Part shown: positions 10,201 to 19,286 of the stretch, in pieces
Position numbering within the stretch: position 1 is the first letter of the stretch
Layout: each line of letters begins with the position of its first letter
Origin: Dactylonectria macrodidyma
Lineage: Eukaryota > Ascomycota > Sordariomycetes > Hypocreales > Nectriaceae
Direction: 5' to 3'
Length of the DNA stretch: 64,000 nucleotides
NCBI GenBank assembly: GCA_020744425.1
Contig: JAGMUV010000016.1
Coordinates: 124,001 to 188,000 of the forward strand
Program-made: the position numbers and the translations under genes
The notes under the pieces: model-generated
Databases searched by the model: none
Seen by the model: the letters and a program-made list of their open reading frames with translations, nothing else
Told to the model about the DNA's origin: nothing

Positions 10201-10910
10201 ACCACAAGGCCGCAGACCGAGTCTTGCAGTATTTGTATGGAACACGTTCACTAGGAATCAGGCTGGGAGGAACAAGATTCCTCAAGAGCTTCCTATGTGC
10301 AAGCGATGCTTCCTATGCAGACAATACAATAGACAGGAAGAGCTCGCAAGGCTATGTGATGATGCTGTTTGGAGGACCAATTGCCTGGAAAGCAACAAAA
10401 CAGTCTACGGTCACTACGTCAAGCACTGAAGCTGAATTGCTCGCTTTGTCTCAGACAGCTAAGGAAGCTATCTTCGCAAGCAGGATTCTTAAGGAGCTGG
10501 AAGTTCAGATTGACGGACCATTGCATATTGAATGCGATAATGCTCAGACAATCAGGCTCATGACTGAGGAATCAGCCAAGTTGACTACGAAGCTTCGGCA
10601 TGTGGATATTCATCGACACTGGTTACGACAAGAATACAGGGAGAAGAGAGTCGAGTTCGGCTGGGTCCCAACATCAAAGATGATTGCAGACGGGATGACA
10701 AAGGCCCTGCCCAAGCAACGGCATGCAACGTTCATTAAGATGCTTCAAATGGAGGACATTTCACACCAGATTGCTCTGGAACAGCGAATGGAAGCTATGA
10801 AGGACCAGATTGCGAAAACACGCAGCCAGAAGGAAGGCAACAGCCCTGATAAGGAGGCAAGACTTGGATATCAAGGAGGGCAGAGACCCAAAAGACAACT
10901 TATAGGGTAG
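7290..10910 (+). CDS. pol: Copia-2 Pol (protease, integrase, RT, RNase H)
   Basis: The frame is open from the gag stop to TAG at 10908-10910, about 1,206 codons. Counting from GTG at 7314, the order is: aspartic protease with DSGTT near residue 33; the pre-integrase zinc region with HLRMGH and CPGC (about 179-225); the integrase core with WIDWTDID and VVRSDNE and its catalytic Glu in NGGAERSGG (about 237-356); an acidic linker with a 12-bp repeat giving PENDPENDPENDPE near 8884-8930; RT (about 680-890, FFVDD near 827); and RNase H (about 993-1103). No normal start codon fits the beginning, which supports expression as a Gag-Pol readthrough product cut by the protease. No frameshift or stop is seen. 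Confidence 0.93.
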   Translation, partial: QLQERKARVKIIGAANTAHLRSAFTSATTVYPLRLSTILDSGTTLHIFNDLTRFKTFRKAAGGEAVIAGASEVPILGFGRVDLEVTLPEGKVGILRLRNATYCTDFSTNLVSFQLLRENGIFWDTINNLLIRRDGSTICIVHQMHNQFVLQYREISRDVEDAIFSTQYRRRTSRNLRAPAVAIGSLWHLRMGHPSPLVLHHLGKNSLGIRLRGPKTTQCPGCSQGKIHRQISRRPPDREKDKPCYEIWIDWTDIDEDAKGFIRAMFITDAWSGMVFPYYTKTYDRRESGKIVRHFYHWMKIHYGYLVKVVRSDNELFTKKFKYWMMWRGIIGKPSAPNTQAQNGGAERSGGAVIERSRVMRITANIPHGLWREIISAAVYLKNRTPRESNEWKTPYELFYSRQPYLSHLKAYGCRAYAMTSRAQLKRKKLRKLDPRAHIGYLVGYDSTNIFRVWVPHKGKVISTRDVIFDEDTFFDGKCTEKELIDSVDDLVEKVAIPPSQLNNQAVLEEDEPVFESSNHEEDQGDDGEEMVPENDPENDPENDPEEYQDGQADKEDYELARALEEALCTPPPTEPDQEQDAALSVFLPVAGAEGVRADIPLIAVVESCLEDFVPVPIETAYHGSFVAGMKFKPEKIHKRNLPEEPKTLRDLDSHPFKEQFRKAQEEHMASHQQMKSFVEVPWRQAKGQQVLSCMWVFTYKTDKHGYLVKCKARLVVCGNQQAKGDLPTRATTLASMSFRALMAIAAEYDLELVQMDAVNAFVHCELDELVFMRMPPGFQKYGRVLKLQKALYGLRRSPYLWQQDLTRTLRDLGFRTVPDEPCVMLKDGVIVFFFVDDLIWAYQKEKAGRAKKAMEGLQQTYNMTVLGEPKWFLGIHIIRNRAKRSIWLTQDAYIDKIAHQYDIDLETKVPKTPMTEEELLPATCQADWRSIEKYLKKVGSILFASISTRPDVAFAAARLARFNQNPDHTHHKAADRVLQYLYGTRSLGIRLGGTRFLKSFLCASDASYADNTIDRKSSQGYVMMLFGGPIAWKATKQSTVTTSSTEAELLALSQTAKEAIFASRILKELEVQIDGPLHIECDNAQTIRLMTEESAKLTTKLRHVDIHRHWLRQEYREKRVEFGWVPTSKMIADGMTKALPKQRHATFIKMLQMEDISHQIALEQRMEAMKDQIAKTRSQKEGNSPDKEARLGYQGGQRPKRQLIG

Positions 10911-10945
10911 CCAAGTCCTTGGAAATGGCCTCGGCTAAGGGGGTG

Positions 10946-11119
10946 TGTCACGATGTGTATTTGGGTAGCAGGGCGTGTATATGGCGTGTGCCTGCTATAG
11001 CAATATCCTTCTAGCTATTTTAGCATAAAGGTTGTACAGGGACTCAGAGCGGGGACTTGACACAATCAAGAACATACACACACCCAATCAGGTGCCACAC
11101 ACGACAAGAGCTCGTGACA
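10946..11119 (+). repeat. Copia-2 3' LTR
   Basis: A 174-bp LTR, apparently identical to 5732-5905. It is preceded by the polypurine run AAGGGGGTG at 10937-10945. Confidence 0.93.
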
Positions 11120-11271
11120 TTTCGCGCTTATGATTTTCCGCGAGTACGTACTTCAGCTCGCTGATTTTTGCGGCAGGAACCCGTTGATGATCCTTCCGCT
11201 GCCATACTGACCCAATTCGATACCGTACGCACACATTCGCACTACGCAATACACCCTACTACGTAATCGTC

Positions 11272-12077
11272 ATGCCTCCCAAGCCCAGGAAGACCGCTGC
11301 TGAGAAAGCTGCTGCTGCCGAGGCTGAAGCTGCAGTCGCTGCCAACGCCCGAAAGGCTGCGATCGCAGCCCTACGCGAAGATTTGGGCGTCCGCGCATTC
11401 GACCTGCTGCCCAAGAAGGTCCATGACATTGATACCTACGATTTCGCGTACAAGACCGAAATGCCCGATTCGAACCCGGACATTACCGTCTGGGCTTTGC
11501 TCAACGCTCTGAAGGGCTGCACCACCAAGGGTCTGGAGGCTATTGATCCCGACAAGGTAAGTCTTTTACCCTGGATTGTAGTAGCCTGGCTGATCACGTA
11601 TTAACTCGTACTAGGCCCCACGTCTGCTGGAGGTCCGCACGAAGAAGAAGAAGAAGTCCAAGGAGGAGGAGCCGTACACCATGAACTTCGCCGGCGGCCA
11701 GAATTGCGATGCCATGCTGCGTCACCTGTACGGTGACGAACGTGAGGATACGGACCGCTGCAACAAGTGTACGAAGAACCTCGGGGCACTCAAGGGTTGC
11801 ATGGTCATTGAGGGAGTTTCGTCTTGCGCCAATTGCGACTGGAACCGGTCTGGCGCCGCCTGCTCCCTCACGAGTAAGTACGCTGCAATACGTTCTCATG
11901 CATAATACTAACTAGCTACTAGAGCGTGGCACCAAGCGCAAGTCTGCCGAGGCCTCGGATGATTCCGGCAGTGACAGTACGGACCCGTTCGAAGACTTGG
12001 ACCACAAGACCTGCCAGAAGCTTGCCCAGATCTTCAAGGCGGCTACTAACCGCAAGAAGCACAAGAGGTCGGCCTAA
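11272..12077 (+). CDS. Small Cys-rich zinc-binding-type protein of the three-gene transposon
   Basis: Three exons (11272-11556, 11615-11873, 11923-12077) with GTAAGT...TAG introns of 58 and 49 bp give 232 residues. The N-terminus is Lys/Ala-rich and probably helical (about 1-35). The middle has a run of five Lys. A Cys cluster follows, CNKC about 12 residues before GCMVIEGVSSCANCDW, then a further Cys (AACSLT). This spacing resembles the fungal DUF3716 family, which I name tentatively. The C-terminus has an Asp/Ser-rich stretch and a basic tail (RKKHKRSA), suggesting a nuclear protein. It sits just upstream of the DDE gene on the same strand and inside the same terminal repeats. It could help bind element DNA or be a captured host gene. 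Function is not known. Confidence 0.7.
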
Positions 12078-12486
12078 GGTATGCGACCCAATACGTAAAC
12101 GTACGGGCTCTTACTGATTGTTCATTTTTACTCTAATCTGCCCAGTCGCTAGTGCGAATTGTTTGATTTATGAGGAAACGCAGAGTATATTTGTGTATAT
12201 TAGCGTACGAGGGCGTACGGCGAACTATGATATCCCTTTTCTAAGTAGAGGGTCTGAAATCAATTTTGATCTAGATTTTCTGTGTTTCCTGTGACTTGTG
12301 TTTAAATGTTGTGGATCTAAGTGAGGCTAAACATATTAGGTATAGGACAATTCTGCGCCATACGGTTACAAACGTAACCAAGCCCCCTTTTTAAATTTAA
12401 ATCGCGCAAACTTACCTTAAGATTCCTCCTTTTCCTACAATCACACTCGACTCCGTGCGGCAAGATACGATAGCAGCTGGCCCAGT
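12078..12486 (+). other. Spacer between the first two genes of the three-gene transposon
   Basis: There is no gene. GTATGC at 12079 with an acceptor-like CTGCCCAG near 12145 could be an intron in the 3' untranslated region. The rest is AT-rich. Confidence 0.4.
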
Positions 12487-13186
12487 ATGCCTGGAGGCCG
12501 CCCTTCAGTTGACATATCACCATTTCGCCTTCAGATTCAACAATGGAAAAACGACGAAGGCCTCACGGCAAAACAGATCCTCGATCGACTTAGGGACGAA
12601 TTCCACGTCGTAGTCAAGCGTACGACCCTGTATACTAACCTGCGGTTTTGGGATGCTTCTATGAGGCGATACACTCAAGACTCAGAACAACTACGAGAGC
12701 GTATCAAAGACTTATTCTTCGATAAGGTCTTGAACGATCACTTTATGCTTCTACAGCTTCATTCCGAGGGCTTTCTTATCTCAAAGACTGGGCTATCACG
12801 GATACGGCGAGACCTTGGCCTTTGGCGGCGTCAAACCCCTGAGATGACGAGCGAGAGAATACACGAGTTGCGCCGTTTCTTCGAAAACGAGGCCGAATTA
12901 CATACGAAACTCGAGACTTACGGGCGCACCCTTCTCTACGTATATGTCCGCCGAAATCATCATATCTTGAGCCGCCGAGCCCTGTTCTCATGCTTCCGCG
13001 ACTTTTCCCCTACGTGTGTTACCGAACGGTGGAATACGATGCGGTATCGCCGAACTGGATGGACTGCTCCAGGCCCCGATTTTATCTGGTCGCTCGACGC
13101 ATATGACAAATTGAAGGCTTGGGGCTTTGAGATCTATGCTTCAATTGACGCCTACTCACGGTTTATTACGTGGTTTTACGTAGGTA

Positions 13187-15393
13187 CCATCCAGTACCCC
13201 TCTGCCGATAAGACCCCTCTACTGATAAGCAAAAAAAAAGTTTCCCCATACAAAATGCCCAATTTCACTTACACGGTGCTTGGCCAAAATTGAAGTTATT
13301 TACGTGAAACAAGTTGTGTCTTATTGAGAGTTTCATGCTGTTTCGTATTATGCTATTGTTGCTTACGCTATATGGGCGGTTTGGCCGCATGGAACTATCG
13401 CAAAATTTCTATCAATGCCTCCTCCACGAACACTCCTCCCCAAAGCTTGTAGGACTTTTATCTGCGCCGGCCTTCCATAATCGCCTTGAAAAATGGCTCG
13501 AGCTTCTTACACAGAGGATGACGTTATTGAAGCAATATTGGATGTCACAGATAACGGTCTCTCGCAGAACCAATCCGCCCAGAAGCACGGCATCCCTCAG
13601 CCGACTCTTTCGAACCGATTAAGAGGTGTACCGCCAAAGTCCGAGGTCACCCATCCCGCCCAGCTGTTATCCAAGTCTCAGGAGTCCAGATTAGTTTCCT
13701 GGATACTTCGACAAGAGGCCTTGGGCTATGCTCCTTCTCACAGTCAAGTTCGCGCCACCGTCGCTGCCCTCCTACAACAGCAAGGCAGGGAAAAGCCTAT
13801 CGGCGTACATTGGCTAGCCAGGTTTATGAAACGACATCCGTCCATAAAGACCAAGATAGGAAAACGCCAGGAGGCGTCGAGGTTCAATTGTTTTACCCCG
13901 ACCGCCGTCAATTGGTACTTTGACATCCGCGAGAGCGAATATGGCTGGGTCAAACCTGAGAACACTGTTAATGTTGACGAGGGCGGCATCATGGCCGGAT
14001 TTGGTGAGTATTTTGTCGTTTCTTTCATGAGACAAACTAACCAGCTGCCAATATAGGCTTGGATTCCTTAGTTATCGGCAGTAGCGACCCCAAGAAGAAA
14101 GCCTTCCTCAAAGGCTCCCAGTCCCGCACTTGGACCAGCTTTCTCGAAGCCGCAACTGCAACTGGCCGTCTTCTGAAGCCGGGGATTATCTTTAAAGGCA
14201 AAGAGCTTCAGCAACAGTGGTTTATTGATGAGCTCAAGGAAGTGGCTGACTGGTATTACATCACGTCCGACAACGGCTGGACAGACAACCATATCGCGGT
14301 CGAGTGGCTCAAACAGGTCTATCTTCCCCAAACACAGCCGGAAGATGAGTCAGATGCGAGGCTTATCATACTAGATGGTCATCGAAGCCATGCATCTGTT
14401 CGTATCCGCCTTTTCCGGGCCACCTGGGCCGGGGATGTCGCTGACCGTAAATCTAGGATGAGTGGATGGCTACGTGCTTTTTGAACAACGTGTATTGTTG
14501 TTACCTGCCGGCTCACTGCTCCCACGGCCTACAACCACTCGACAATGGTCCATTTAATGCATCCAAGGCGGCCTATCGCAAAGAACTCCAAAAGCTGACA
14601 AGCCTGACCGATTCTGCGCCGGTGGACAAGGTCAACTTCATCAAGGCCTATGCCAAAGGCAGAGAAGTGGGTATGACGAAGAAAAACATCCTTTCTGGTT
14701 GGAGAGTGACTGGAAACTGGCCGATTTCTCGACGGAAAGCGCTCATACATCCTGAGATCCAGCCTGACAAGAAGGAAACGACGCCCGCATCAGACGGCCT
14801 CAGCGACGGGCAACGCGACTCTGATAACACGCCAAAGACCAGCCGTCACATCAGGGATCTAGGTAAGAACAAAAGCCCTTCGACAAGAAGGCGCTATTCT
14901 GTGATATCGAAAGGTTTTGAAGCACAAGAGTCAAAGATCGCTTCTCTAAGCTCAAGAGTAGCCAGTTTAGAGGAGGAAGTCGGGAGGCTGAGCAGAGGCA
15001 AGAAGAGGAAAGCGATACCGAATCCCAACAGGAAGTTTATGACACTGGCCGAGTCTCTAGTGACCGGTGACACTATTTCTGAGCCAAACGAAGTGATTGA
15101 AGAGACAGAGGGTGTCGAAGAGGTGATCGAGGTGGGAGGAGTGGAAGAGAATGAGGGCTCAAATTCGGAGGCAGAAGAGTTAGCTGTCACACGCACGCGC
15201 GCAGGCCGTGCAGTTAGAAGACCAAGACTATATTAAAATACATTCGATTCCAAGCTGGAAAAATAGGAATTGACTTGTTTTTCGTATTTCTGGTGGCTCT
15301 TTGTGAGGGGGTTGAAAATTAGCAGTTTGTATGGGGAAACTTTTTTTTTGCTTATCAGTAGAGGGGTCTTATCGGCAGAGGGGTACTGGATGG
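13187..15393 (+). mobile_element. pogo-1: intact pogo/Fot1-like transposon
   Basis: This 2,207-bp element is flanked by TA (13185-13186 and 15394-15395). Its ends begin CCATCCAGTACCCCTCTGCC, and the inverted repeats run about 65 bp into the run of nine A followed by GTTTCCCCATACAAA. Within each repeat a motif of the form CCCCTCT(A/G)C(C/T)GATAAG occurs twice in tandem. It carries one three-exon transposase gene with no defect. It sits inside the integrase-type gene. pogo-2 (36208-38412) is a close relative. Confidence 0.93.
13493..15236 (+). CDS. pogo-1 transposase (DDE_1 family)
   Basis: The exons are 13493-14003, 14057-14397 and 14457-15236, giving 543 residues. An N-terminal Psq-type helix-turn-helix (about 5-45) and a CENP-B-type second DNA-binding domain (about 70-130) bind the terminal repeats. 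The catalytic triad is Asp162 (NVDEGG), Asp277 (LDGHRSH) and Asp313 (LDNGPFN), giving the DD35D spacing typical of the pogo group. The C-terminal tail has a coiled-coil-like stretch (IASLSSRVASLEEEVGRLSR) and ends in acidic and then basic residues. The introns use GTGAGT and GTTCGT donors. Exon positions match pogo-2, which supports them. The protein should cut and paste its element into TA sites. Confidence 0.92.
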
Positions 15394-16354
15394 TATATCT
15401 TCTGGTACGTCACGAAGCGTTGTTGCGCAATATCTCGATGTTCTCTCGCAGCGGAAGACAATGCCAAATATCATCCGCTCCGACCGCGGCCGAGAGACAA
15501 TCCTTATGGCCGGAGCGCACTTTTACCTTTCGAAGACGCGCATTCGCGTACGGGACGGTAGGCCACAAGATATGCGCTTCCGTGACTGCTGGATCTATGG
15601 CAAAAGCACGCATAACGAGAAGATTGAGAGTTGGTGGCTTCGATTGAGTAGGGGCAGGGCTAAGTTCTGGCGGGTATGTACTATTATTGCTTCGTTTGGC
15701 TCTATACTAACATGAGTCTAGGAGTATTTTGGTGAAATTACCGCCCTTGGCCACTTCTCAAATGACTCCCTACCCGACCGTATTGCGATGTTATATCTTT
15801 TCATGCCAATCCTGCGGGATGAGTTCGCCGACTTCGTACTTACATGGAATTCACACTACATTCGCAAACAGCGCAATAGGCCACATGTGGTCCCTGGGCA
15901 GCCCTGGACCCTCTACTTCCAGCCTAATGCACGGCAGGTTGAGAGCTTTGCAGAGGTCATCCCTCAAGATCGATTACAGACGCTCCAAGATATCTTCGAA
16001 GGGGACCGTATTGACCTTGATGCTTACTTGCCAGAGGATACAATAGCTGTATGTGATCGGATTCTTGCAGGCCAAGATGATCTACCAATTGATCGGCCAC
16101 AGCAGCCTAAGCTTTCAGCGTATCTATTCTTACGAGCCCGTCTGGAAGAGTATATTAGGAGTAAGCAGCAGCCGGCGCTGGCGCTATTAGAATCGCCTAC
16201 GGGTGGCCTCGACCGCGTACGTGATCATCTGGCTATACACGATATTGATACCGCTTCGCTTTTGGAACGCATTGAGGGGGAAGAGATTGACTGGGGTGAG
16301 GAAGATCAACTATACGACTAAATACATAACCAATTAATGCAATTCGAGCTCAAA

Positions 16355-17548
16355 CTAATCCATATTCCTCTTCTTCCCCCTGTTAATCCGGACCGGAAGC
16401 TCCCTCTTCTCAGGTAATTGAGCCTGGGCCTCTGAGTGTTCATCAGTATCACTCGCAAACGGATCATCAAGTACAGCCTCAAAAGTAGCCGTATCCGCGC
16501 CATCGTCACCTGAAAGCTCAACCTGAATTTCAGCCTTGATTTCATCCTGTTGCTCCAACTTCAAGGGTGTCTTAGCCTCCTCTTTAACAGCTATATGAGA
16601 TAGCTTCTGTGGCTTGGATTTCTTCTTAATTGAAGATACGCGCTCTGACTTAACCGTACGGGAAGCTGTGCGCTTAGCAGGGCTTGAAGCCGAGGTTTCT
16701 GATTCAAAACCAGAGGGTAAGCGATCAATCGCTCGCTTGCGGCCACGTACGGCTCTTGACGGAATCGGTGAGTCAATATCAGGCCGAGGCTTTATATTGA
16801 AGTACCAAAAGTTCAAATGGACCGTATCACGCCTTGGTGACAGCGTGATATTGGCCTCATCAAAAAGGTCCGCAAGCGAAGTGGTTTCGTACGCGGCATC
16901 TGAGAACTCAATGGGCCCAAAAGTAGCAGCTTGAGTTACTACGGAATGAACGATTTTCCATTCCTTGACTGCAAGCTTCTTATCACAATGCTTGACAATA
17001 AACTGTATCATTGCGGCATGAGAAGGGTACTTAGCCCCCAGAACGGCCTTGATCTTCCCCGTACGCTTTCCAATGTGATTGGCTGTTTTATCGTATACGG
17101 GGGTTTCAACACCATCGAGGACGGTATCATAATAGCCATCGCATGACCAAAACGAAGCGTGTAATTCGATAGTGATTGGAGCCGTATTGCTTGTAGCTGC
17201 GATGCTCCTTGTGCGGCTTTCAATAGCCGAATTCGTAGCATTCTGATACGTATCAGGTCTCGATCGGGATCGTTCAGAAGGAATCGTCATCGCATTGCCC
17301 CGTGGTGCCGTTGTTCGGGGTGTAGGTGAGTCGATTGTGAGGTCGATAGAAATAGGGGCCACGGCGCCAACCGAAGACGAAGTCGTAGGGAGCTCTTGAG
17401 CGCACTTTGGGCAATAAAGTGCCCCAGGGTACTTCGTACGTGTATCTGCATGACGGCTGCGGTCTTTTGGGCAGTACTCCGTCGCAGGGGATGAAGGTGT
17501 ATCCATCGTGTAGAGGGACGAGAATGAAGAGTTACGATCGCTTTCCAA
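16355..17548 (-). CDS. Uncharacterised third protein of the three-gene transposon
   Basis: An uninterrupted 397-residue frame on the opposite strand, converging on the DDE gene 33 bp away. I do not recognise it. The N-terminus has a possible zinc ribbon, with a Cys in EYCPKD and a second pair in LYCPKCAQE (about residues 25-50). A Ser/Thr/Pro/Arg-rich stretch follows, then a more folded-looking part (about 115-245, from ITIELHASFWSCDGYYD to HLNFWYFNIKPRPD). The C-terminal third is charged, with basic patches (RGRKRAIDR, KKKSKPQK) and acidic ones (SGDDGADTATFE), ending in NRGKKRNMD. This looks like a nuclear DNA- or protein-binding factor. Its place just inside the right terminal repeat suggests it belongs to the element. 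No introns are needed. Confidence 0.6.
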   Translation of the reverse strand: MESDRNSSFSSLYTMDTPSSPATEYCPKDRSRHADTRTKYPGALYCPKCAQELPTTSSSVGAVAPISIDLTIDSPTPRTTAPRGNAMTIPSERSRSRPDTYQNATNSAIESRTRSIAATSNTAPITIELHASFWSCDGYYDTVLDGVETPVYDKTANHIGKRTGKIKAVLGAKYPSHAAMIQFIVKHCDKKLAVKEWKIVHSVVTQAATFGPIEFSDAAYETTSLADLFDEANITLSPRRDTVHLNFWYFNIKPRPDIDSPIPSRAVRGRKRAIDRLPSGFESETSASSPAKRTASRTVKSERVSSIKKKSKPQKLSHIAVKEEAKTPLKLEQQDEIKAEIQVELSGDDGADTATFEAVLDDPFASDTDEHSEAQAQLPEKRELPVRINRGKKRNMD

Positions 17549-17733
17549 TTGCCACGTTTGTGGCCGTAGTTATTATATCCCTCAGGCTTAACACTAACTG
17601 TATTAGGGCCATACTAATGAGCTCCCCCTGTTGAAGGGTTTTTACCATTACGGTAATGTACGCTCTCATATGTGATTAAACAGAAGGATAAAGGCACATT
17701 GGGGTTGGCCTAGTGAGGGAAAAAGTAAAAAGT

Positions 17734-17769
17734 TGAGTTTTCGGACACTGCCCCCTATGGCCTTCCGTA
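17734..17769 (-). repeat. Right terminal inverted repeat of the three-gene transposon
   Basis: 36 bp, the exact complement of the joined left repeat (194-213 plus 5398-5413). It is followed by the GGTAT duplication at 17770-17774. Confidence 0.88.
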
Positions 17770-17858
17770 GGTATCCCAAAAATGGATATGCGATAGGCAA
17801 CAATCGTCATTCACCCCTAGTGTATGCCAATTGAAATTTGAGTTATGGGACACTTTGC

Positions 17859-18032
17859 TGTCACGATGTGTATTTGGGTAGCAGGGCGTGTATATGGCGT
17901 GTGCCTGCTATAGCAATATCCTTCTAGCTATTTTAGCATAAAGGGTGTACAGGGACTCAGAGCGGGGACTTGACACAATCAAGAACATACACACACCCAA
18001 TCAGATGCCTCACACGAGAAAAGCTCGTGACA
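17859..18032 (+). repeat. Solo LTR of the Copia family
   Basis: A 174-bp LTR with TGTCACGATG...CTCGTGACA ends and TTTGC on both sides (17854-17858 and 18033-18037). It is a clean recombination product. It is slightly more diverged than the Copia-1 and Copia-2 LTRs (CAGATGCCTCACACGAG near its end), so it is an older or separate insertion. Confidence 0.93.
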
Positions 18033-18732
18033 TTTGCGTTACAGTCAACCGTACCAACGACGACACAATGTGGCCAACGCGCCGTCCTTCCTCATCCTTC
18101 CTTATCAAACCGTCCCTCCAATCCAACATACTCATGCCTGATTCTATCCCTTCAACGAAGGTTTGCAGGAACTGCAAGCAGGCGAAGCCGGCAGGTCAAT
18201 TCATTTCGAAGAAAAGTCCTTCCATATCATGTGGAAGGCTTACGGTTAACTGTCTCGACTGTAGGAATCGGCAAGCCTCAGGCGCCTCTAAGCGTTCTGC
18301 AGAACAAGCTGAGTTATCCCTAATACGTCGAGAAAGATTGCCATTGATAGACTTGCAATTACGTACACTAATTAACCCACAAGAATCTATTCTGCTGGGA
18401 ACACCAATTGCTACGTCAACACGAGCAGGCGCGCCGATTACTTCCCCACCAGGTCCCTCAATTGCTTCTCAAGAAGGCGTACGACTTGGAACGCCGATCG
18501 AATCTCCGTTATCGAGTCATTCTATTTGGCCGAGACCAGCCCGGGGGAGACATCCCCGCTCACCTTTCATGCAACGTCGAGATTTCGAGCTTCCGGATCC
18601 TGACTGGATGCGTGATCTGTCGCATTGCCCGTTGTCTGATAGAGATAAGGAGCTCCTGGAGAAGTTCTGGACGGAGCTGGAAAACGACCGAATGGAACAC
18701 TGCGCTCGCTGTCAGGAGACATGGTTTGATAT

Positions 18733-18908
18733 TGATACGTGAAGAACCAGTCTTGGGCCTGGTGCTTCAGACTGGCATTATATGTAACATCACGTGAGAA
18801 AGGAGACCTTATGCTCCCGTCCTCAACTGTAGTCTTAGCTCGTCATCCATCTTTCTACATCTACATGACAACCTCACTTTATGTGACCTCCGCGATATAT
18901 TCGCATCA
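18733..18908 (+). repeat. Gypsy 5' LTR
   Basis: A 176-bp LTR from TGATACGTGAAG to TTCGCATCA, apparently identical to 25792-25967. The leader from 18909 to 19286 holds no other gene. Confidence 0.93.
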
Positions 18909-19286
18909 AATGGTAGCAATTGCAAGCTATCGCACAGTCAAGCCTGCGATTTAGTTCGTCAAGGCCCCAGGCACCAGCCAACCAGGTCCTAGACCATCAG
19001 GCCTCTATCGGCCAACCCAACACGATCCTTGGTAGCACGACCAGCAACCGCCCAGATCCCTTTTGACAACGCAGAAGCAGCACCCGCTCTGCACCCCCTC
19101 GCGATATCATCTCTTGGTGAGGCTCGCACTTAAGCACGATATCCTTGAAAGGAGAATGCTTGAAACATTAGGCCCATCAATCGGAAACCAATTTGGAACA
19201 CTCCTCTGACAGCCTAGAGACCGCCACTCTTGCTGACTTCACCAAGCAACTATTGCGCCAAGAAATAAGCATTACGACAAGTCAAG

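Larger units (their letters stand above)
5732..11119 (+). mobile_element. Copia-2: intact Ty1/Copia retrotransposon
   Basis: This 5,388-bp element has two 174-bp LTRs (5732-5905 and 10946-11119) that look identical base for base. TTTCG is duplicated at 5727-5731 and 11120-11124. The order is LTR, half-tRNA-type primer site, gag, an in-frame UGA, pol (protease, integrase, RT, RNase H), a polypurine tract (AAGGGGGTG just before the 3' LTR), LTR. Integrase before RT defines the Copia superfamily. All frames are open, so this copy is young and may be active. It is inserted in the leader region of the three-gene transposon. Confidence 0.95.
12487..16321 (+). pseudogene. Integrase-type DDE transposase gene, interrupted by pogo-1
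   Basis: The coding pieces are 12487-13186, 15396-15673 and 15722-16321. A 48-bp intron (GTATGT...CTAAC...TAG) separates the last two, and pogo-1 separates the first two. If pogo-1 and one TA are disregarded, the frame is continuous at 525 residues. The N-terminus has helix-turn-helix-like stretches (about residues 10-60). The integrase fold shows WSLDAYDKL (Asp about 204), IIRSDRGRET (Asp about 263) and STHNEKIESWW (Glu about 311), a D-D-E triad with 58 and 47 residues between. The phrase PGPDFIWSLDAYDKL is typical of eukaryotic integrase-core transposases. The C-terminal 150 residues are acidic. Apart from pogo-1 no stop or frameshift is seen, so the gene was intact until that insertion. 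It is presumed to have moved the surrounding element. Confidence 0.78.
194..17769 (+). mobile_element. Three-gene integrase-type DNA transposon (nested, about 4.8 kb when stripped)
   Basis: The ends are 36-bp perfect inverted repeats. The left begins TACGGAAGGCCATAGGGGGC at 194 and the right is its complement, ending at 17769. Both sides carry GGTAT (189-193 and 17770-17774), read as a 5-bp target duplication. Removing Copia-1, Copia-2, pogo-1 and their target repeats from the 17,576 bp leaves about 4,790 bp. Inside are a Cys-rich protein gene (11272-12077), an integrase-type DDE gene (12487-16321) and a minus-strand gene (16355-17548). The DDE protein resembles the rve-type integrases of eukaryotic DNA transposons such as the IS3EU/Ginger groups; that assignment is inference. 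The other two genes are presumed passengers or accessory factors because they lie inside the same repeats. The copy is dead as it stands: its transposase gene and left end are both interrupted. Confidence 0.8.

Noticed and set aside
194..17769. Starship-type giant element
   Set aside because: No tyrosine-recombinase captain (DUF3435) is present. The length comes from nested insertions in a 4.8-kb element.
17820..17858. AGTGTCCCATAACTC-like sequence resembling the AGTGTCCGAAAACTC of the three-gene transposon
   Set aside because: Only partly similar, with no partner end found. It lies outside the GGTAT duplication and is probably an unrelated mariner-like end or chance.
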